64,000 nt of DNA, from contig CAJQUW010008924.1 in NCBI GenBank assembly GCA_907163375.1, positions 434,001 to 498,000 on the forward strand. Reading direction: 5' to 3'. Both the position numbers and the translations under genes were made by a program. Numbering within the stretch: position 1 is the stretch's first letter; every line of letters starts with the position of its first letter. Below are positions 1 to 11,505 of this stretch, in pieces. This DNA comes from Prostheceraeus crozeri. Its lineage: Eukaryota > Platyhelminthes > Polycladida > Euryleptidae. Below the pieces are notes generated by a model. The model was not told the origin of the DNA. It saw nothing but the letters and a program-made list of their open reading frames with translations, and searched no databases.

Positions 1-1117
1 GTGTGTAGAACCTCGGCATCGTCGCTACTGTAGGATTTCAGTCATAGAATGAATATAAAGCCAGTGTCGACTGCACTAAGTTCTGACACACGTGCGCGCT
101 TGAAAATCGATATCGTCTTTCTTGCATTCCAAGTAGAATCGTCGAATAAGCTATTGTTCACACGCTACAAGCATCTGTCATTGATTGACACAGTTAGAAG
201 ACACTGCCGAATGCCAATGAAGAAAACAGATAGCAAAAACAGCATTTAGTGCTAAGTGTTCAAAGTTACCCCGTTTTACGGTACCCAATGTGTATACACT
301 TTCGATTTTATTAAATGAACTCAAGGGAGATGCAGGTGGCATTGTCAACAAATGTGAAATATGTAAATTTTTGCAGTTTTGCAGAAATTGCAGTGGAATT
401 GCGTGATCATGATCGTAATGCAGAAGGAATGATGGCATTTCACAGATTCTCATGACTGCCTTGGAGATTTAATGTTTGTTAAATTAGCAATTCGATGGGT
501 TCATATTACTTTCATGCTCAACCTCAAGAGTATTTTCCAATGATATTTAGTATTTTCTTAAGCGTGATCATATCACTGGCAACCTGCCACTGGCAGAGCA
601 AAATCACACAATCAAAGACAATGATTTCAATTAACTTTGAAAGATGTAAATGGTTCCACATCACTAGTCAGATTCAAGAAATGAAACATGAATTTAGTGA
701 ATCATAAAATCATGCCGGTGAAAATTGAATTAAATACTTGAAATTGCAGCCAAGAAAGCACGAATGATATCGAGAGTTTTTCACGTAGACGTCCACTATA
801 ATGCGGTTCATGAAATTCCCTTGAAATCAGCTTCATTTCCACATTGTTATGATGATTATTAGCAAATATTCATTCCTTTTGATATCCAACTTCTTTCATA
901 CTACTTATATGGCGTCATCTCGGTGGTATGTAAATTGGCAAATATGAAATAAAGACTTAAAGATAGGTGTAGCGTTTGGTCACTGGCGCATATTGTGCAT
1001 GATTAAAATGTGTTGGGGGATTTATCTAAAAAATACATTCGGGGCAGTGCCCCGAATGCCCCAATGGACGCTGCGCCCCTGCTGTATACAGATACCTTTT
1101 TCTCTACCTATATATCC
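1..1117. other. No gene recognised
   Basis: Only short open frames without any family motif occur here on either strand. Near 1030-1075 there is a G/C-rich hairpin-like stretch (GGGGCAGTGCCCC) that stands out from the AT-rich surroundings. No repeat or RNA gene was recognised. Confidence 0.5.
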
Positions 1118-1136
1118 CTACTCTATGACACTAACT

Positions 1137-1533
1137 ATGCATCGTACCTCTACAACTCCCGCTTCTCCAATTGAAAGGATCGAATCGGAACAGGTATTCG
1201 GATCAGGACCCGTAACTCCTGATTCAGAATCATCCGAAGATGAGAGCTTGGTACTAAAGAAGAGTGTGATCGAAATACCGGTGGAAGCTACTATAACAAT
1301 TAAGACACGTTGTGTAAGCCAGGTTCGAAATGCGCCCAGAAAGAAAAGATACACACCAAAAGGATAACTGTGAGATTGGAACCGGAAGAAAAGAATTTGA
1401 CCACCGCGCTGGAGTTCAGCATAATCGATCCAGCCACGCCTCGCCGGTGCCCTGGTGCCCCCAAAAAGACAAGAGTGTGTGTTCGCGAGGACCTGGAGAA
1501 CCTGATTCCTTTCCCGAATATTGACGTTATGTA
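1137..1533 (+). pseudogene. Unrecognised ORF pair, acidic/basic protein
   Basis: A frame starting at 1137 has a Ser/Thr/Pro start, a strongly acidic patch (SESSEDES, roughly residues 33-40) and a basic end (APRKKRYTPKG). The adjacent +1-type frame continues in similar style (RLEPEEKN ... RREDLENLIPF-like) to a stop at 1532-1534, so a frameshift near 1360 in a once longer frame is likely. The composition resembles a small nuclear or DNA-associated protein. I recognise no family, and it could be chance coding. The acidic run recalls the one at 3766-3810, so both might belong to the same lost gene or element; that is inference. Confidence 0.25.
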
Positions 1534-1539
1534 ATATTT

Positions 1540-3360
1540 TATCTTTAATAACATTTACATAGATGAACAATCTTGTTTTGTAATTTCACAAATTGAATTC
1601 CTGATAAGGTTTGAATAGGAACTGGGGATATGTTCATCTCTGAAATAGCTACCTACAAGTATTTCTAGGATAAATACTTGAAAATACTTGTTTGAGACTT
1701 TGAAACAGTACCGAACATGCCAGAAGAAATTTGAAATGAATAATAATGTGTAATTCAAATAATAATCAAATTAGATGAAAATAAGAATAGATTAACAATG
1801 TTTTTCAAATGTTTTTCACTTTAGGATGATATCATACAGATGCATACAATGCATCACTAGCTAGAGAATGAAAAGATCTTTCGAATGATATAAGGTATGT
1901 ACAGTACCAATTCGATAAAAGAATGCCTGTTTTATGCAAATGTATGCAAGAAGTAAATTTTTCACAGAAAAAGTTAAAAATGTTTTTTTTACAAAAATGA
2001 CTAAATTTTCAAGATTTTTAAAATTTTCAAAGTTAAAGTTTAGTCACTCAAAATGACCATAACACATAAACCTACACATGCCTGACCTTGACCTCTAACC
2101 TTCATACACTTCGTACACGGCGGTGGGGGGCTCAAAATTTATTTGCCGATGGGCTCCAGGCGCCATAGCTACATGTACTCTTTTTTACTTACCTCAAACC
2201 TGACCTCTACACTATCCCTTACCTCAACCCTAACCCTAAGCCTAACGTAAACCCCAACCCTGACCTTGACCATTGACCATCACTACAACCCCAACTGCTT
2301 TGAAAATTGGTACGAAATTTAAATTTCGATTTTTGCGCGTTGTTTCAAATTTTATGATATAGCCTGGAGTTTACTGCTTGAAACTTAGTGAATTTTTCAT
2401 TGATATTTGAATTAAAATGATTAATTAAAATTGTATCATATTTTTAACCTATGTTGGTTTTAAAATGTTAGGAACTGCTGGGAATCCATCTTCATCTCAT
2501 GTTAATTGATTTGACTTCGCGGTTTCATGTACCACTCTAACATCATTAACACTCTAACTGATGGTCCTTTTCTATTTTAACATTAAAATATATCAGCTAT
2601 TTGGTTTTGTTTGAATTCAACAGTCTGTTTTTCTGTACCAACATGTTGTTACGATGTCATGCAGTCTTTGTTCATGGTTCCTTTGTTAGATTCATATATA
2701 GAGAATTTTTAGAGCTCCGTTATTCACTCATTTTTGAATTATTCTGTGTGCATAGCAGACCTCGTTCTCCGTTTCTCCTTTTTATCGATCTATAACTGCA
2801 ATCCTGAAGTGAGATTTGCAATCTTCTATTCACTACTTTCTATATTTGGGGAGCAAGAACATTACTAAGTTGTCATAACCAGATAGTTTAATATATGTGG
2901 CTGGGTCTTAAATTAGGAACACTGTATGTTAATTTATTAAACAGAATTATTAACTTTTGCAATTAATCATAGCATTTTCAAAGCCTATAAAGAACACAAA
3001 CTTATATGATGTTAAGATATGGTGTTTAAGTTAAGATAAACATTTTCAAAGTGTGCTTCAAATTTATGAATAATCTGAATACTAATTTTGTTTCCAAGGT
3101 GTCAGTCTCCAGACTACTTACGAATTAAAAGTTGTTTAAGTTGTAAAAGTAAACTAATACTTTATCAGTTGATTCCAAATTTCATGTCGATTTGTAAACA
3201 AATCTTTTCAAGGCAAATTTAACATTTCGACTCTCGATTACTATCTTGAAAGTATTTTTCTGAGTTAGATTAATCAATTCTGCAATATTACTTTCCAATA
3301 TATTTATGCAATAGTTACTTAAATGCGTTCACGTTTGCTAACAGACAAGAGAATGACTAA
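1540..3360. other. AT-rich non-coding stretch
   Basis: No gene is seen in this 1.8 kb. The only structured part is a C-rich tract at about 2080-2295 on the + strand. It is made of degenerate copies of ACCCTA/ACCTGACC-like words, including CCTAACCCTAAGCC. This looks like a decayed simple repeat of interstitial-telomere type. Confidence 0.5.
2205..2290. repeat. Degenerate telomere-like simple repeat
   Basis: Several imperfect neighbours of the CCCTAA word follow one another (ACCCTAACCCTAAGCCTAAC, then CCCCAACCCTGACC). The tract is short and impure. It could be an interstitial telomeric-type repeat or just a C/A-rich low-complexity tract. Confidence 0.4.
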
Positions 3361-3381
3361 CGTTTTTCATGGTTTGCAGAA

Positions 3382-3750
3382 ATGGTTCGTCAAGCAAGTA
3401 TCGCACGCCAGCGCTTAATCTTTCACTTTTGTAAAGCATGCAAGCAACCTGTGAGACATGCGAACAAGAGTGGACAAAAGGAGTGTACATTCAAAGAGGG
3501 GTGCACTTATGTGCATTGCTTCACATGTAGGAGCTACGTCACGAAAATGGCAAATGACAACAAGTTAAAGGCATTCATCAGCAAACATGCCTCCCGTGCG
3601 CAGCGGAATGGTAGGAGTGGAACAAACCTAAAGTCGAAAGCTGAGAAGGGGAAGTTGGCGAGACTTTTCGCTACGGAGGATAGGGCTGAAGAGGGAGCTC
3701 TCAGTCAATGTGCCGAACCCTCAAAAACCCCTCAAAACCACCAAGTTTAA
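3382..3750 (+). pseudogene. Unrecognised cysteine-rich protein, frame-broken
   Basis: The 122-residue frame has a clear zinc-ribbon-like spacing of cysteines: CKAC near residue 18, a Cys at 35 and 41, then CFTC near 46, followed by a basic Arg/Lys-rich tail. A TTTGCAG just before the first ATG could be a splice acceptor. The frame ends at 3750. The neighbouring frame stays open to 3829 and encodes an acidic Ser/Asp run (DSDSSSSDLE) ending in CTCKT, which suggests one frameshift near 3700 in a protein once about 150 residues long. I recognise no family and no neighbour explains it. It may belong to a lost element rather than the host. Confidence 0.4.
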
Positions 3751-3863
3751 GTCACGAGAATTCCTTGACAGTGACTCTTCATCAAGTGATTTAGAGGTGA
3801 ATGCCGGTAATTGCACATGTAAAACTTGAAATAAAAATGAATAATTCTAAGAACGTTTGTTTC

Positions 3864-3867
<4 letters not shown>

Positions 3868-3896
<29 letters not shown>
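3868..3896. repeat. (AT)n microsatellite
   Basis: A pure alternating TA run of about 30 bases, just beyond the hammerhead end of the Penelope-like element. Confidence 0.9.
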
Positions 3897-3898
<2 letters not shown>

Positions 3899-3966
3899 CA
3901 AAATAAGTAATGAAGACGTTTAAATAGATGTATAAAAATGAAAGGCGATGAAACCAAAAACACGTC

Positions 3967-4021
3967 TTTGCGTAACCGGTTTCTGTGGTTTATTAATGGT
4001 TACCACTTAATCAGACGCAAA
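3967..4021 (-). ncRNA. Hammerhead ribozyme motif (type I, Penelope-associated)
   Basis: Read on the - strand the 55 bases fold as a minimal type I hammerhead. Stem I is TTTGCG pairing with CGCAAA. The first core block is CTGATTA (consensus CTGATGA, one change). Stem II is GTGGT pairing with ACCAC around an 11-12 base loop. The second core block is GAAAC. Stem III is the palindrome AACCGGTT, followed by the A expected before the cleavage site. It lies right after a GIY-YIG-type Penelope-like reading frame on the same strand, where such ribozymes are known in these retroelements. A palindromic stem III is also typical there. The changed core base may weaken or abolish activity. Confidence 0.7.
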
Positions 4022-4040
4022 TGAATGAAATAAAATGAGT

Positions 4041-4345
4041 TCATAGGCAGTTTAAGGGAGGTTTGAATTTCAATATGAAATATCTCTCCTTTGCCTCCCT
4101 TTCTACTCTATGAGCTCTGTCTGACAATTGAAATATAGGCGCAGCTTCAAACTTGATTTCTTGATTTCGGCAACACTCTCTGATGTGCTTGCTAACATAC
4201 AACATAGAGATATTCGGATTGTTCATGTGTTGGCGGTGAACGGTCAAGCGGTTCCGAAAGATATCACCAGTCTGCCCAATGTAGAAATCATCACAGTTTT
4301 TGCATTTCAGAATGTATATAATGTTACTAGAATTGCAATTGAAAC
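4041..4345 (-). mobile_element. Penelope-like element, 3' end with GIY-YIG endonuclease
   Basis: The - strand encodes a typical GIY-YIG segment: IIYILKCKNC, then DFYIGQTGD, an Arg-rich helix ending in HRQHM, a HIRECC block and a C-terminal ERYFILKFKPPLN. This matches the endonuclease that follows reverse transcriptase in Penelope-like elements. The RT is absent, and homology fades upstream of about 4400, so the copy is 5'-truncated or decayed. The stop near 4041 is followed directly by the hammerhead motif at 3967-4021. The combination of the two independent signals makes the call firm. Confidence 0.8.
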
Positions 4346-4620
4346 AATGTCGAATTTTGAAGTCGGCCTATTATTCCGAATATGAATGCCAGATAATCTG
4401 GCACCCATATCATGTTCATATGTTCCATAAAGGTAAGTGTATGATAAAAGGCATTAAAACCTAGATGACGTTACCTCCTATCTCATGAGATTTGAGAAAA
4501 ATATTTGTGAAATCCACATTGTAGCTATGTAAATATCTGTACATTTGTGAATACACAATAAAATGTAAACGTGTTTTGTTTTCCCTCTAATCCCAACAAT
4601 TTGGAATATAAAAACCAAGA
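4346..4620. other. No feature recognised
   Basis: Spacer between the Penelope-like remnant and the old Polinton. Nothing is supported here. Confidence 0.4.
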
Positions 4621-4644
4621 CATTTACATATAAATGAAACTTTA

Positions 4645-5100
4645 TTACAAAACAGTTTCAATATACTTTGTGAGAATAACATGATTTTTATAGCAGTCTT
4701 TCGAAAACTGTTGCAAAACACTTTCACAGTTATTTTTGAATGGTCTCTCGTTGACGAAATATAGCACATGACCGCCGCACATAAGAGATACATTGCTTTG
4801 GGGAAACGATTGCTTCTTAATAGTCCAGGAGAACATATTCATCCATAGTGCAATGTCATGTAAGCTAGGTTGATCAAGAGAGTCAAAATACTCGGTCACT
4901 TTATAGTGATTGATGTACACTGCAATCCAATGTTTGCTAGGAAGATTGTTGGTAACCGTATTGATGATAAGCAAACAAGGATAGAATGGAATTGAATTAG
5001 GTAAATTATCTCGAGAAAATACATCGAGAAATATTGTGTTGGAGTAGGGAAGAACAGTCCTCATTTTCCTCAAGATTTCGGTGTTGCATAGGTTACTCAT
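4645..5100 (-). pseudogene. Adenain-like maturation protease (old Polinton)
   Basis: This part matches the cysteine protease that Polintons share with adenoviruses. It has a FSRDNLPN segment, the KHWIAVYI block carrying the His, the TEYFDSL block with the acidic residue, and a Cys-containing SLMCGG segment near the end. About 150 residues is close to the domain size. In the family it cleaves virion precursor proteins. Part of a broken fossil. Confidence 0.7.
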
Positions 5101-5290
5101 CTTTGATAGCTGACAGTCACGTCTCTCATTCTCGTTATTTCAAATTTGCTATCATAGACAGCATAAATGATGCAAGTAATTGTTTTCTTGAAAGGTGACT
5201 CAAATGATGCCTCTAGTCGTAGATTTCAAGACTTTGTAACTCCTACACTTTCACCACCTAGATCTGAATCTGCCGTGAGATTGTACATAA

Positions 5291-6560
5291 TTAAGAAGTA
5301 GCCATTCTTGTACATATCCATTGTAATTCCATTTGAATCATCTGTGTTAAACATGCTAAGTGCAGTGAAAGTAGAACCATAATCACGTGCAAACATGCCC
5401 TCCTTGAAATAAGGCTCATAAGCTTTGCAATCAACAATGTGGCCGCTAACACGCTATGAAGCTTCACAACATAATTCTTCCCTACCTTAAGAACCATGCG
5501 CTTTTCTTGTGGGTCATAGGAAAAGAAATATTCATCTGCATCAAGGTAATCTACACCAAACAGATTTAACATTGTACACAATTCAGATGGCGCTTTCAAG
5601 CTTTCAATGTTCAAATTAGCTCTTTTTGCCAATTCACTGGAAGTACTCAATTCATCACCCATTATGTCTTCGCTGCATACGTGGATATCCCATGAGACGT
5701 TTGTTGATGCTCTGAGTTTAGAAGAAGACGATTGAACCTTGTATGTACGAGTATCATATAATTCTGTCAGCAAAGGTGCGCTTTCAAGGCCTTTAAAGAT
5801 TCCAAAAATTTAAGATCAGAATTCAATAACAGCAGAATAAGACTTTTCCAATGGTACAAGAAATTCTACCTCCGTTTCAGCAGTAAATAAAGTTACTTTC
5901 TCTTTCTTATATTCACAAGTCATTAAAGTTCCTAGATCTGATCCTTGAAACTTTCTTGCAACGTCTTCAACACTTAATAAATTCAAATTGATTCTTCACG
6001 CGGATGCTCCTTTTTGTAATGCATACAATGGTAAGATTCTACTTTGTAAATGTCTCTCCGTTGTTGCTCGTTGTTACTCTCCGAATTCCACCCACGTTCA
6101 TTGTGCCAATACCTTCATAAGAACTCTGTTCTGGAATACCCCAAAGTATGACTCAAATCCTTACCTATTACAAGAAGAATATGCCTCCCTTCCTTTCACA
6201 ATTTTGCTGACCCCTTTATGACTGGTCTGTAGAATTTATTCAAAGTCAACTTGAAGAGATCATTTATTCGCTGAAACATTCTACCGATTTCCTGCAAGCT
6301 CATTGTGGGAACTTTAGAATCAAAAGAAGACGTTGCAAATGCCTTTTGAATTTTAGTCATGTTTTGGACAGATGGTAGAGATCCTGAAAAGGGATCTAAA
6401 GTTAGATGATGAAAAGCCCATGTACCATGTAGACTATTCTGAAATATTCGAAACAATTATTCTTCTCTCGCAATTCTTTATGTAATTCAAAATAGTTGTT
6501 TTCTAGCAAGCTGATATCGTTTTAATAAGTAATTTCAGTTATTAAAGAAACTCCATGCAG
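5291..6560 (-). pseudogene. Polinton structural-type protein remnants
   Basis: Several - strand stretches resemble the virion-associated or penton-type proteins that sit beside the integrase in Polintons, including LFGVDYLDADEYFF and FANQLTLHGLHGVSL. The match is by general style and position only. This is a fossil and is badly decayed. Confidence 0.4.
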
Positions 6561-6739
6561 TCCATGCAGAGTAAGTTGATTAGCGAATTCAACAGAGAAT
6601 TGATATGGTCTGTTGCCTACGAAAATCTTGGGGTTGCTATTTGCTTGGAGGAATGATGTTGAAGTTAATCGACAACATGTTGAACTCATGTATAGAAGAA
6701 GTCACATGCTATATCAGCTTAAAAGTTACGAGTGTCTCC

Positions 6740-7790
6740 CACCTCCACATTTTGTGGATCCTGGTACGTTATCCAGCTATTGAATGAATCAGGATAGCCT
6801 TTCCATTTAACTAGATATTTCCTTTGATTGCCATTACCTTTCTTACTAATTATTTTATCAATCATATACACCTCTTCACTTCTGTCAACTACTTGCAATT
6901 CATATGAGTAAATTTTCCTTCAATTGGATTACCATGGTAATCTATCAGTTTGTACATGATGGGTCTAAATTTTCTTTTACTCCATCTACAAAAATCTCCA
7001 TCTCCAATTAGGTAAATAACCCTTCTAAAATGTAGACCTAGCCTTCGAAATCCGAACTCTATCACCAACATTTATCTTCTTTTCATTGGAAATGTTTTTC
7101 ACTTTCTTATCATGCAATCAAACCCATACATTCATCGAAATCGTCTGCGGTAACATCAATTGGCCGCATCTTAATAATACGATGGCAGCTTCCATCACAA
7201 CACACTCAACCTCTCCTATCAAACATAGCAGCTTCAAAAGCACTTTTGACACTAAACAGTTCTCCATTATGACTTTTAAAGAGACTTCGAACATGAGAGT
7301 TTTTGAATTCCTTCCCTTGATCGGTCTGTATTCTTTGCGGAACACGCCCCTTATCGAAAATATTCTGAAAAGCCTCTTCAACTTCTGGTCCTCGTTTAGA
7401 TTTTAACACACGTGCCCAAGCATAGCGAGATAAAATATCTATTACGGTCAAGATGCATTCATAGCCGTCATTGTACTGTGATATCTTTTGCATGTCAGCC
7501 AAGTCCACTTGCCATTGACTATCTGTATAATTAAAAACACATCTTATCGTTGGAAACCGCTTTCTCGCATTTTTGTGAAGAGTGTAAGTTGGTTGACTCC
7601 TTAACCACTTTTTGACTTTCTCTATTCCCACACCTGCTGCACGAGCTTGAACCCCCGGACGACAGATACTTGCGGGATGATTTAAGTCGTAGTAAATCTT
7701 TCTCAGCTCCACCGCTGTACACATCATCTTTGTTCTGATTTGCACGCGTTTTACTCGCACAGAGACTGCTAACACAATGGATATCAACCT
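6740..7790 (-). pseudogene. Polinton integrase with chromodomain
   Basis: The - strand shows a retroviral-type integrase of the Polinton class: YYDLNHPAS start, a WLRSQPTYTLHK linker, the WQVDLADM block with the first Asp, LTVIDILSRYAWA, and the QTDQGKEF block with the second Asp. Towards the 3' side lie an SH3-like KFRPIMYKLID segment and a chromodomain (VYMIDKIISKK ... YLVKWKGYP). In the family it inserts the element and makes 6-bp duplications; the chromodomain is thought to guide targeting. Broken fossil. Confidence 0.8.
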
Positions 7791-7960
7791 CTATACCCTC
7801 TTCTCCTTTACTTTTGAGAGTAGATTTCAAACAGCAGCAAACTTTTTGCAGCGACATGATATGAGAGAAGCAAAGCCTACTTGACATTTGCTTAATGTTC
7901 ACTATAGTCCTTCCCAACACGCAGTGAGCGCCTAGTACCTCTTTTTGGTTTAAGACCATT

Positions 7961-8640
7961 GGGGTTATGAAGCTCTCGCTTGACCACTATCGTGGGTGCT
8001 TTACATTTTGATCTATTTTGTAAATGACCATTGTCCAACTCATTCACAGTTCACGCATTAAGTTCTTGGATGTAGGACAACACATGCAGCTGGTTTTGAA
8101 TGAAGGGTGTTTAGAAGGTTGGCATAGCATGCTCGGAACTTTATCACTTCAAGATGTTCTTGCACTGCAACGTTGACACTAAGCGATGGTGGTCCAGTAA
8201 ACAAATCCACTTTAAACTTTTCACCCTTCTCCTTGTAGTGGATGAATGTAATGATGTCATGTAGACACGTGTTATGTCTCAGTGCATACTGCTGCAATAG
8301 CAACGAGAATGTTCTGGCACAGTTTCTGTCAGACATAAAGGTTGTAAAACCTAAAGGTGGAGCCAAAATTTCGCAAATCGTGTCAGAGCGTTTATAATAG
8401 TCCTCATGAACAGTTGCTGCAGTTGAACGTCTTCTTGACATCGAAAAAAGTTAACAATATCCTCCATCAAATCCACCAGATCAGCTTTGCATCCAACTGC
8501 ATCTACCGCTGATTAATATATGTTGCCGGTAAAAAATTTACCTCCGTAAATAACTGAAAGTGTAATATACGGGCGTAAATAGTGAATGGCATGTTGGCTA
8601 TCATCTATGATTCTCAAATTATGATTGAGCTACAAATGCA
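7961..8640 (-). other. Unrecognised ORF (8058-8441, - strand)
   Basis: A 127-residue open frame beginning MSRRRST has no motif I can assign. It lies upstream of the old Polinton on the same strand and could be an accessory gene of it, or chance. The rest of the interval holds nothing recognisable. Confidence 0.25.
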
Positions 8641-9200
8641 ACATCATTATACAGAAGATCCACACAATAGCACAATAGTGACCAATTGCGGATGCGGATG
8701 ATGACTCATTATCAACGATATGCATTGACTGTTGATCACAGATTGGACAAAATATAGTTTCCAAGGAAACGTAACATGTAGAACACATGACAGACAGTAT
8801 GAGAACATGGTAAAAAGAGAAGGGACCGTTCCCATTTAAAACACTTGACACACTTCCGTTCACATAATAATTTAAACGTCTCTTCTTTTAATTTCCTCCT
8901 GAAGTTGTCACGTATACTGGTAGAACACTTCGTCAAATCACTTGCAAATGTCAATTTTTTCTTCTTCATTCCAGATCGTTCCAATTTCATTCTCCTAATT
9001 TCACTGTATTTGCAATGTAGCATTGAAAAATCCTCTATCCAACTACGATCCAGACTATGATTCATGGCATGTTCATCCATATCCATTAGTCGTTCAACTA
9101 AATCACCAGCTTTGATATCTTAATTGAAATTTCTATCATCTTCTATAGCTTTTAACGAATAACCAAGGTCTCTTGCAACAATCCATGAAATTGGGAAACT
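8640..9200 (-). pseudogene. RING-finger-like protein remnant
   Basis: On the - strand the Cys/His pattern of a RING-HC finger can be read in order: CVKC, then LPCSH, then a CSTC pair, then CPICDQQ. It follows a basic helical region (ERSGMKKKKLT ... RRKLKEE). An inhibitor-of-apoptosis-type C-terminal RING is the closest style. An upstream stretch (WIVARDLGYSLKAIED) vaguely recalls a death-domain helix, which is weak. It sits next to the old Polinton and may be captured cargo or a host fragment. It is not intact. Confidence 0.4.
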
Positions 9201-10550
9201 AGCCATCAATATTCAAATTATCGAACAACTTCCACGAATTTACAACTTAGCTTGGTTGTAAATTCAAAAAGGATTGACATTATAGTCACAATGGCTACAA
9301 TTGTCGCATTTGAGGAAGCAGTCTCAAAATCAAACCACCTTCGTCTATCTGGTATATGCCATCAATTCAAGTATTATTAAAGTACCGCGGTAAGATAGTA
9401 TTGACTTGGTTTTAGATAGTATTGACTTTATATGTGCGTAATTTCTTTTGTCGCAAGCTTTTAGCGTGACTTTTGATATTTGATGTGATTTTAGTTCAGT
9501 TAGTTTGCTATCAAATTCATTCTTGACGTATCTGCCTTCGAGAACAAGCGTGGCCAGTGGAAGTCTATCGTTTTTGATTATCAAATTCTTATGGAAAGTC
9601 GCTCCAACTAAGTTACTTATTTCAAAATATATAGGCTTAGGTTCCGAAATAATTGTTCGTATCCATGTTCTAATTCATATACTCGAATTCAATTTCGGAA
9701 CAAGCCGTTCCGATCCTAGCACACAAATGATTGTACCGTGTCATAAAATATGAAATCAATTCGGTTCCACATCGGAATGCGGCTCCTATTCAGCGCGTCC
9801 ACAAATCTATAACTGCTCATGTGACAACCCTTCACCCTGCATATAGTTCACTCGCTTTGCCATGAACGATGAATTGGGCAAATCCCTGATTATGACGTAA
9901 CCAACGATTACACTGCAGGGAGAATCAGGACATCGCCACCAAATTTTAACATAATGCAAAATAAATCAAAGAGATTTTTTGACCCCAAAGTCCTTTCGAC
10001 TGACTGAACACAAACAGCGTGCCTAAAAGAAGAAAGCAAAACGCTGTTCCTTAAAGAATCGGAATAGTGTGATGTCCCGTTTAAATGCGAGCAATTTATG
10101 ACAATCTAGAAAGCCAACGAAGTATCATGATACAACAACTTTATTTTCATACAGTGTCACATAACATTAGCCCATCAACCAATGAACAGACGACTAGCAA
10201 AAATAAAAATTTGAGCAAAATAATGCCACCTTTCGAAAATGCATCCTCTTTAAAATGGCTGTGATTCAAGTTATTTCAATCCGATCTAAATCACCATGAC
10301 GTCAAAAAAGTTCCGCTTGACATCTTTCATATTATGTTACAATTTGGTGGCAGTATTTTTTTTAGTAACTTGCTTAATATATTTTCATGACGATTCAGCA
10401 TCCGTACACCGAATGACTTTTAAAGCTTAAAGTTTTTCATGCTATAAATTCGTGCATGTTTTTGAAGCACCATTCCCAGTTAGTTCTTCAATTTAGTTGT
10501 GTTTTGTAATGATGCACATGACTATGTGGAGCATACATTGCGAATTAATC
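9201..10550. other. Mostly non-coding; one unrecognised ORF
   Basis: A 79-residue - strand frame at 9345-9584 (RLPLATLVLEGRYVKNEF) has no identifiable family. The rest is AT-rich, without recognised genes or repeats. Confidence 0.4.
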
Positions 10551-10769
10551 TATAAACTGTAAATATCCGTTAAAATTAACAGCCAAAATTCGTTTCACGG
10601 AATTTTAAAGTCTGAACTGTAAATAAATATCCGTTCAAACAGACGCTTGTTTATCTGATATGAACGGATTTTAACTGTTGCGTCATCATTTCAACAGATA
10701 TTTACGGATATTTTCTGTGAAGTTTAACGGAATTTTAGCTGTTTTTAAAGGTGTACAGTTTACAGTGTA
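10551..10769. mobile_element. MITE-like element with ACTGTAAA ends
   Basis: The left end (ACTGTAAATATCCGTTAAAA) and the reverse complement of the right end (ACACTGTAAACTG ... CCGTTAAAC) are related. The words AACGGATATTT and CCGTTAAA recur in both orientations inside, so the whole can fold back. There is no coding capacity. It is consistent with a non-autonomous DNA transposon, but the family and exact duplication are not clear. Confidence 0.55.
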
Positions 10770-11505
10770 TTTGAGGTGTTGTTTTGCAGTTTATGGACAT
10801 TCCAAGAATTGTATCTCATTCCTGAAATGTGACAGTCTCAAAAATGATGTTCCTAGCCGCATATGTCAGACAAACAACCATTTCAAAATGAAAAGTTTAC
10901 AAAGGGAAGTTGTGTAATAACTGTATCAATAGGCCTATATGAGTGGTCACTCAATAGCAGTCTTTTAAACTGTACCGTGAAGTTCTGAATGAGGAAAAAC
11001 TTGATTGTTTCAAAAATATCATTCAAAAGGTTCAAAAATTGTAGGCCTATAGAAATGTAGGTTTACTTTTCTGCGGTTGATCAAACCTGTCACCTTATTT
11101 TACAGATTAATTGTCATGCATGGCTAGCTTATTAGGGAAAATTTGTAATTTCATCGAAAAGACGGTGTTTCTTGTTGAAATCTGACATTTTTCATTCACA
11201 AGCATAATGGAATTAGGACTGAAGTGATATTCTAACTTTTATTTAATTGAAGCCGACTGATATTAATATATTGATAAAAGACGTAATTTTTAGAGATGTC
11301 AGCAATAATTTGAAGCAGACTGTATATTTTTGTCCATTCAACGAATCACAAAATCTTTGCATCATGAAAAGGTGTCGGGAAGTTCACACTATCAGCAAAA
11401 ATTTCATCTGAAATTTCTATCGTCTCTATGTTGAAACTGTGTATCAGAGATAACGTTTTTATCGCGAGGACTACTGTCCAATACTAGACACTTAGGAAAG
11501 TGACA
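10770..11505. other. No feature recognised
   Basis: AT-rich sequence with two TAGGCCTAT-type words (near 10930 and 11041) but no gene or repeat that I can support. Confidence 0.4.

Larger units (their letters stand above)
4640..7960 (-). mobile_element. Old Polinton (Maverick) remnant
   Basis: Three kinds of Polinton protein lie in order on the - strand: an adenain-like cysteine protease, fragments of a structural-type protein, and an integrase with a C-terminal chromodomain. The element is broken with many interruptions. No polymerase, packaging ATPase or major capsid gene and no inverted repeats were found, so both ends are lost or undetectable. It is clearly older than the Polinton at 34.6-52.6 kb. 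Its integrase is of a different subtype (with chromodomain, without the phospholipase-like part), so the two are separate lineages. Confidence 0.75.

Noticed and set aside
2205-2290. A true internal telomere or chromosome end
   Set aside because: The repeat words are impure and the tract is under 100 bp. Low-complexity decay is enough to explain it.
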